Part shown: piece by piece, positions 6,640-10,055 of the stretch | Position numbering within the stretch: position 1 is the first letter of the stretch | Layout of the letters: every line of letters begins with the position of its first letter | Made by a program: the position numbers and the translations under genes | The notes under the pieces: generated by a model | Told to the model about the DNA's origin: nothing | The model's database searches: none | The model's input: only the letters and a program-made list of their open reading frames with translations | From: Candidatus Fermentibacterota bacterium | GTDB lineage: Bacteria > Fermentibacterota > Fermentibacteria > Fermentibacterales > Fermentibacteraceae | Length of the DNA stretch: 10,055 nt | Assembly: GCA_022703195.1 (NCBI GenBank) | Contig: JAKLEF010000048.1 | Span: forward strand, 1-10,055 | Direction: 5' to 3'

Positions 6640-7759
6640 ACGCCCTCCTGATCTCGGGCCATGAGGTGACGAGTTCGTACATGCCGATACCGTACTGGTC
6701 CGCGAAGACCACCGTGATGGGCGGAGTGAAGTAGGTCCAGACCTGGTACGGGGTGTCGGCGGTTTCGAACGGCATGTCCTCCAGGATGTCGGGTTCGCCC
6801 AGGAGGGCGTAGACCAGACCCATGTCCGTCTCTATGCCCTGGGTGGCCGATCTGGAGAATCGTTCCATTATCGTGTCGAGTCGGTCGAGATAGAGTTCCC
6901 GGTACTCGTTCCTCTCGGTCATGGGGGTTGGGTCGAGCGCCTTCCAGAACCCCGACATGACGGCCATCCTGCCGGCCTCCGAATCCGCATCCTCGATCTG
7001 CGCGAGGACGGACGGGTCGGCGATGGGTCTGACGAGGTCGGAGGTCACGGAAGCGTTCCTGCCCCAGATGTCCCAGTCCTCCTCGACGCCGAGCAGGAGG
7101 GCGGACGATGTCCGGACCGTCGAGTCCAGCAGCGCCGCCACGATCAGCTCGTATTCCCCGGCATGGACCGACCCGAGGGGGATCGTGGCGGTGAAGACGC
7201 CGCCCGAATCCCTGAGCCAGCCCTCCTGCAGGGTTTCGCCGGAGAGGGACCTCAGAGCGTATGCCGCGGTGACCGGGACGTCCGTATCCGAACCCGCCGG
7301 AGGGAAGGCCTGCCAGGCGATGTCCACCGAGCCTGCGATGCGCTCGTGCGCTCCGGCCAGCCGGATCATCGAAGACGACCAGTTCTCCGCGGTTCTCACC
7401 GGGACATCCAGGTTCGCCTCGCGCATCGTGGTCCGGCCCGATTCGAGGTCGCGGACCATCAGCACCAGGCGGTATCCGCCCGACTCGACATCCTCCAGGA
7501 CGAGCTCCTGGAGGAACGGGAGTTCCGACCGGACGACGATGCCGCCGCTCCTCGCGAATCCCTCTCCGTCTCCTTCGAGGGTCGCGATCGTCTCGAAGGT
7601 GGCCGCTTCGGGCCCGTCTCCGAAGACGAACACGAGATCCCCCTCTTCGAGCAGGGCGCTGACCCTGATCGAACCCGGCTCCGAAGCCGTGGCGGGCTCT
7701 ACCGTCCAGCCGAGCTGGAGGCCTGCTGCCGCGAGGAGGACGAGTGCCGCTACCGTCAT
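6626..7759 (-). CDS. Second, divergent GWxTD-domain secreted protein
   Basis: The 377-residue protein has the same layout as the gene after it: signal-like N-terminus (MTVAALVLLAAAGLQLG), a beta-rich body to about 230, then a helical stretch FWKALDPTPMTERNEYRELYLDRL (271-294) leading to QGIETDMGLVYALLGEPD (307-324). That aligns with the GWxTD motif, but with Ile in place of Trp. YQVWTYFTPPITVVFAD (338-354) matches the next conserved strand pair. It is probably an old tandem duplicate of the following gene. I choose the ATG at 7759, with GGAAGG 7 nt upstream, over the GTG at 7774, which lacks a good RBS and sits beside a strong hairpin. Function is unknown; the signal peptide implies periplasm or outer membrane. 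Its stop overlaps the next start by 14 nt. Confidence 0.85.
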   Translation of the reverse strand: MTVAALVLLAAAGLQLGWTVEPATASEPGSIRVSALLEEGDLVFVFGDGPEAATFETIATLEGDGEGFARSGGIVVRSELPFLQELVLEDVESGGYRLVLMVRDLESGRTTMREANLDVPVRTAENWSSSMIRLAGAHERIAGSVDIAWQAFPPAGSDTDVPVTAAYALRSLSGETLQEGWLRDSGGVFTATIPLGSVHAGEYELIVAALLDSTVRTSSALLLGVEEDWDIWGRNASVTSDLVRPIADPSVLAQIEDADSEAGRMAVMSGFWKALDPTPMTERNEYRELYLDRLDTIMERFSRSATQGIETDMGLVYALLGEPDILEDMPFETADTPYQVWTYFTPPITVVFADQYGIGMYELVTSWPEIRRAYERI

Positions 7760-7779
7760 CTCAGGACCTTCCACCCCGC

Positions 7780-7812
7780 CGGGGCGGGAGGGGCGGCGCC
7801 CCTCCCGCTCCG
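7780..7812. promoter_or_regulatory. Strong hairpin in the gap between the PorV-like and GWxTD genes
   Basis: GCGGGAGGGGC (7784-7794) and GCCCCTCCCGC (7798-7808) form a perfect 11-bp stem with a 3-nt loop, extendable outward through a G.T pair to about 7780-7812. It ends about 20 nt upstream of the ATG at 7759. There is no T-tract, so it may be an attenuating or RNA-stabilising structure rather than a terminator. Confidence 0.5.
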
Positions 7813-7820
7813 CACGGGAT

Positions 7821-8801
7821 CTAGAACTCGAACCCCAGGCTGGCCCTGTGTACCATGTCCAGCCTGTTGAAGTCGGCGTACGCGTAGTCGAGGGCTATCG
7901 TCTGACCGCCCACCGGGATGCGGAATCCCGCGCCTGCGGTCAGCCCCTCCTCGTCCGTGTTGACCCTGTAGCCGCCACGGATCGCTACCATGCCGTTGTA
8001 CCAGTATTCCCCTCCGATGCCCACCTGCTCGACGTTGTCGTTGGGATGTATCCCGTCGACGGCGATCGTCATGAAGTGGGGGCCCTCGTCGATGACATCC
8101 ATTGCGAGGCCCAGCTTGAAGGTCATCGGAAGCGAATAGGCAGTGTAGGTGGACGTCGAGTCCGACCCGCTGTAGTAGTCGTCGAACTCTCCGTCGGGTG
8201 TGAGCTCGCCGCCGAAGTGCTGGATCGTCATGCCGATCCGCAGGGAGCGGAAGCCCGTGTTGTAGAGCGTTCCGAGGTCGACGGCGACCCCGGAGGCGTT
8301 GATGTCGTCCCACCCTTCGTGGACGTACTTGAACGTCACACCCGTACTGAACCTGTCGGTCAGCATCCTGGAGTAGGTCAGCCCGACGACCATGTCGCTG
8401 CAGGTGAAGGTCTCACCAGTGCCCTGGGGCTGCTCGATGGTCGTCTCGTCCATGTCGCCGGAGCTGAGGAGCCCGAACTGGAGGGCGAAGGTGCCGATCA
8501 TCGGGAATTCCCGCGTCACCACGCCCGCCTCGTAGCGGACATCCTCGAACCACTCGGTGTGGGTGAGCTGGACCTGCGTGCCGGGCACGCGAACCAGACA
8601 TGCCGGGTTCCACCAGGCTGCGCTCGCATCGTCCGCCGTGGCGACGAATGCTCCACCCATCGCGGCGCCCCTGGTGCCCAGCCCGAGCTTGAGGAACTGG
8701 GCGCCGGCCGTGCCGACCTTGGCGAAGCTGGCGTCTGCCACCGCCGGGAAGAGCAGGAGGACGGCAGCCGCTGCAACCAGGAATCTTCCTGTCAGTTTCA
8801 T
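7821..8801 (-). CDS. PorV/PorQ-family outer-membrane beta-barrel protein
   Basis: The 326-residue protein has a Sec signal peptide (cut probable after VADA, residue 24) followed at once by the family signature GTAGAQFLKLGLGTRGAAMGG (30-50) and AFVATADDASAAWWNPA (51-67), as in PorV/PorQ and UPF0164 proteins related to FadL-type barrels. The rest alternates amphipathic strands with turns and ends in LGFEF, a terminal aromatic typical of proteins inserted by the BAM machinery. In Bacteroidota PorV accepts type IX cargo carrying C-terminal signals. The two neighbouring genes with sorting-type C-termini suggest a similar role here, but this is inference, as many paralogues in these phyla have no assigned job. 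GGAGGAGGGGG precedes the ATG by 2 nt, and the upstream stop is 13 nt away. Confidence 0.88.
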   Translation of the reverse strand: MKLTGRFLVAAAAVLLLFPAVADASFAKVGTAGAQFLKLGLGTRGAAMGGAFVATADDASAAWWNPACLVRVPGTQVQLTHTEWFEDVRYEAGVVTREFPMIGTFALQFGLLSSGDMDETTIEQPQGTGETFTCSDMVVGLTYSRMLTDRFSTGVTFKYVHEGWDDINASGVAVDLGTLYNTGFRSLRIGMTIQHFGGELTPDGEFDDYYSGSDSTSTYTAYSLPMTFKLGLAMDVIDEGPHFMTIAVDGIHPNDNVEQVGIGGEYWYNGMVAIRGGYRVNTDEEGLTAGAGFRIPVGGQTIALDYAYADFNRLDMVHRASLGFEF

Positions 8802-8814
8802 TGCCCCCTCCTCC

Positions 8815-9936
8815 CTACTTTATGATGGCGAACTTGCCGATTACGTAGTCGTCCTCTGTCTCTATCCTGTAGAAGTAGAGACCGGAGACGACCTCCTGAT
8901 CATTGCGGCTGATGAGGTCCCAGAACTCCGTTCCCTCGTCGCCGCCCCAGCCGCGGTGCTCCAGCGTGACGACGTGGTCGCCGCCGAGCGTGTAGATGTA
9001 GATGTCGCACATGGCCGGGAGATTGATGAAGGCGATCTTGTCGAAGTAGGTCTGCTCCCATGCCGCGGATCCGCGGTACGGGTTGGGAACCACCGTGACG
9101 AGTTCCTTCCAGTCGCCGGAGGAGTACCAGTAGGGCACCACGGAGAGTGGCGTGCCCTCGATGGTCTGCTTGTAGTTCGACCTGGTGCTCTCAACGCCGG
9201 TCTCGGCATCGAAGCTGCACACGACGTAGTAGTAGGGGAAGCCGTTGACGACCGTGCTGTCGTCATAGGAGTAGGTGCCGGTTCCCGCTATCTCGTCGAT
9301 GAGCTCCCAGCCGGACGGATTGAACGTGGCCCTGTAGATGCGGTATCCGCCGAACGGGGCATAGGTCTCGGCATTGGCGCCCCACTCGAGGTGGACGTTG
9401 CCGTTCTGGGGCTCGTAGAAGAGCACCGGGGTCGGCGGGAGCTTCGGAACTCCCCAGCCGCCGTCGCGGTAGTAGGCGTCCAGGAGGGCGTCTGCGTCCT
9501 GGCGAAGGCCGGCGAGGCCGAGTCCGACTATCCATCCGCCGACCATGAACAGGCTGTCGCCGTCGGCGAGGGTGGTCGGACCCATCGTGAGCAGGAACCT
9601 GTAGTCGAACGTCGGATAGCCCTGCGCGAGCGGGCTGTCGTCGACTATCGGCCAGGGCCCCTGGTTCGTGGTCGATATGGCCTCGGGGGCGTTGGGGTTC
9701 CCCACCCAGCCCTCGAGGAAGGTCGGGCCGCTGAACTGGCCGCTGGCGTCGGGGTTGGCGCCCCACTGCATGTTGTAGCGCTCGGGATCGCTGCCCGGGT
9801 CGCTCTCCCAGTTCCACCAGGTGTGGGACAGGGGGATCGGATACCCGTAGACGTCGATCGGACGTTCGATGGTGCCGTCGCTGCGCCTGACCCAGTAGTC
9901 GAGCAGGCGCCATCCGATGAACCCGTTGCATGCCGG
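8815..9936 (-). CDS. Surface protein with fibronectin-like region and C-terminal sorting domain, 5' end missing
   Basis: About 373 residues are preserved. The first recognisable block, CNGFIGWRLLDYWVRRSDG, belongs to large secreted proteins of these phyla; next come MGPTTLADGDSLFMVGG and a LPPTPVLFYEPQNGNVHLEW stretch that begins a fibronectin type III-like domain (GGYRIYRAT, YYYVVCSFD). The C-terminus is a type IX/FlgD-like sorting domain: VVPNPYRGSAAWEQ, INLPAMCDIYIYTLGGDHVVTL, WDLISRNDQEVVSGLYFYRIE, IGKFAIIK. The open frame formally continues to an ATG at 10011, but those extra codons are the antisense of the permease fragment (residues like ADAEEDGHQHREEAD) and no signal peptide is present. 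I therefore place the break at about 9937, give or take some 15 bases. The true N-terminal part is not in this window. It was probably the first visible gene of the operon, or close to it. Confidence 0.75.
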   Translation of the reverse strand, partial: PACNGFIGWRLLDYWVRRSDGTIERPIDVYGYPIPLSHTWWNWESDPGSDPERYNMQWGANPDASGQFSGPTFLEGWVGNPNAPEAISTTNQGPWPIVDDSPLAQGYPTFDYRFLLTMGPTTLADGDSLFMVGGWIVGLGLAGLRQDADALLDAYYRDGGWGVPKLPPTPVLFYEPQNGNVHLEWGANAETYAPFGGYRIYRATFNPSGWELIDEIAGTGTYSYDDSTVVNGFPYYYVVCSFDAETGVESTRSNYKQTIEGTPLSVVPYWYSSGDWKELVTVVPNPYRGSAAWEQTYFDKIAFINLPAMCDIYIYTLGGDHVVTLEHRGWGGDEGTEFWDLISRNDQEVVSGLYFYRIETEDDYVIGKFAIIK

Positions 9937-10055
9937 GATGACGTCGGGCTCGCCGGAGTCAGCCTCTTCGCGGTGCTGATGGCCATCTTCCTCGGCATCA
10001 GCCTGCTCCACAAGGAGATCGAGAAGCGCACGATCTACCCGCTGCTCTCCAAGCC
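9937..10055 (+). CDS. ABC-2-type transporter permease fragment (internal piece, both ends missing)
   Basis: In the plus-strand frame starting at 9937 the window reads DDVGLAGVSLFAVLMAIFLG, then ISLLHKEIEKRTIYPLLSKP. This is the signature of ABC-2 permease subunits, where a membrane helix is followed by (K/R)E(I/V)E(K/R)RTIY.(L/I)LSKP. The helix-then-motif part belongs in the second quarter of such a protein, so the N-terminal helix and periplasmic loop should lie to the left, where instead the oppositely oriented surface-protein gene begins. The right end runs off the window. It may be a real rearrangement or an assembly joint. Fragment length is about 39 codons. Confidence 0.8.

Noticed and set aside
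6921..8825. 634-codon plus-strand open frame
   Set aside because: It lies antisense to a GWxTD gene and the PorV-like gene, both with clear motifs, signal peptides and ribosome sites. Its product is Ser/Arg/Pro-rich without domains: a GC-rich shadow frame.
9937..10011. N-terminal extension of the surface-protein frame to an ATG at 10011
   Set aside because: These codons are the complement of a clear ABC-2 permease segment, give a Glu/Asp/His-rich peptide, and contain no signal peptide.
1..10055. CRISPR array, tRNA or rRNA genes
   Set aside because: No regularly spaced repeats, no cloverleaf with a CCA-type end and no conserved rRNA stretch was seen on either strand.

Overview
The window is about 60% GC (visual estimate) and looks like a piece of an uncultured bacterium of the FCB superphylum or a neighbouring candidate phylum (Fermentibacterota-, Eisenbacteria- or Latescibacterota-like). 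The reasons are two GWxTD-domain proteins, a PorV/PorQ-family outer-membrane barrel, and two surface proteins ending in FlgD-like/type IX-type C-terminal sorting domains. This combination is known from those lineages. The assignment is from remembered family features, not from a search.

Layout, left to right. (1) Bases 1-811 are the 5' part of an IS256-family insertion sequence on the minus strand: a partial transposase, a strongly folded leader, and the terminal repeat. (2) The element sits inside the 3' end of a REP-associated tyrosine transposase (RAYT, Y1/IS200-like) gene at 773-1513. The last 12 residues of that ORF are encoded by the IS end. (3) Bases 1514-1680 hold a short tandem repeat, a degenerate GAAC-type hexamer repeat and two perfect GC-rich hairpins. 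(4) From 1681 to about 9936 six minus-strand genes are packed head to tail, probably one operon. In transcription order they are a surface protein with fibronectin-like and sorting domains (5' end missing), a PorV/PorQ-like barrel, two GWxTD-domain secreted proteins, a large secreted M30-peptidase-like protein with a sorting domain, and a TPR lipoprotein. Gaps are 13, 61, -14, 101 and 13 nt, with purine-rich ribosome binding sites before nearly every start. (5) At about 9937 the strand logic breaks: the last ~119 bases encode an ABC-2-type permease fragment on the plus strand, with no intergenic DNA between it and the truncated surface-protein gene.

The operon reads as an envelope or surface module: two exported proteins carrying the kind of C-terminal domain that type IX-like systems recognise, one PorV-family outer-membrane protein of the kind that accepts such cargo, two GWxTD proteins of unknown function, and an inner-leaflet lipoprotein. 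The most striking points are the apparently inactivated metallopeptidase domain (all zinc-ligand positions replaced), the three-way-junction leader over the IS256 transposase start, the IS256-into-RAYT nesting, and the abrupt junction at the right edge.
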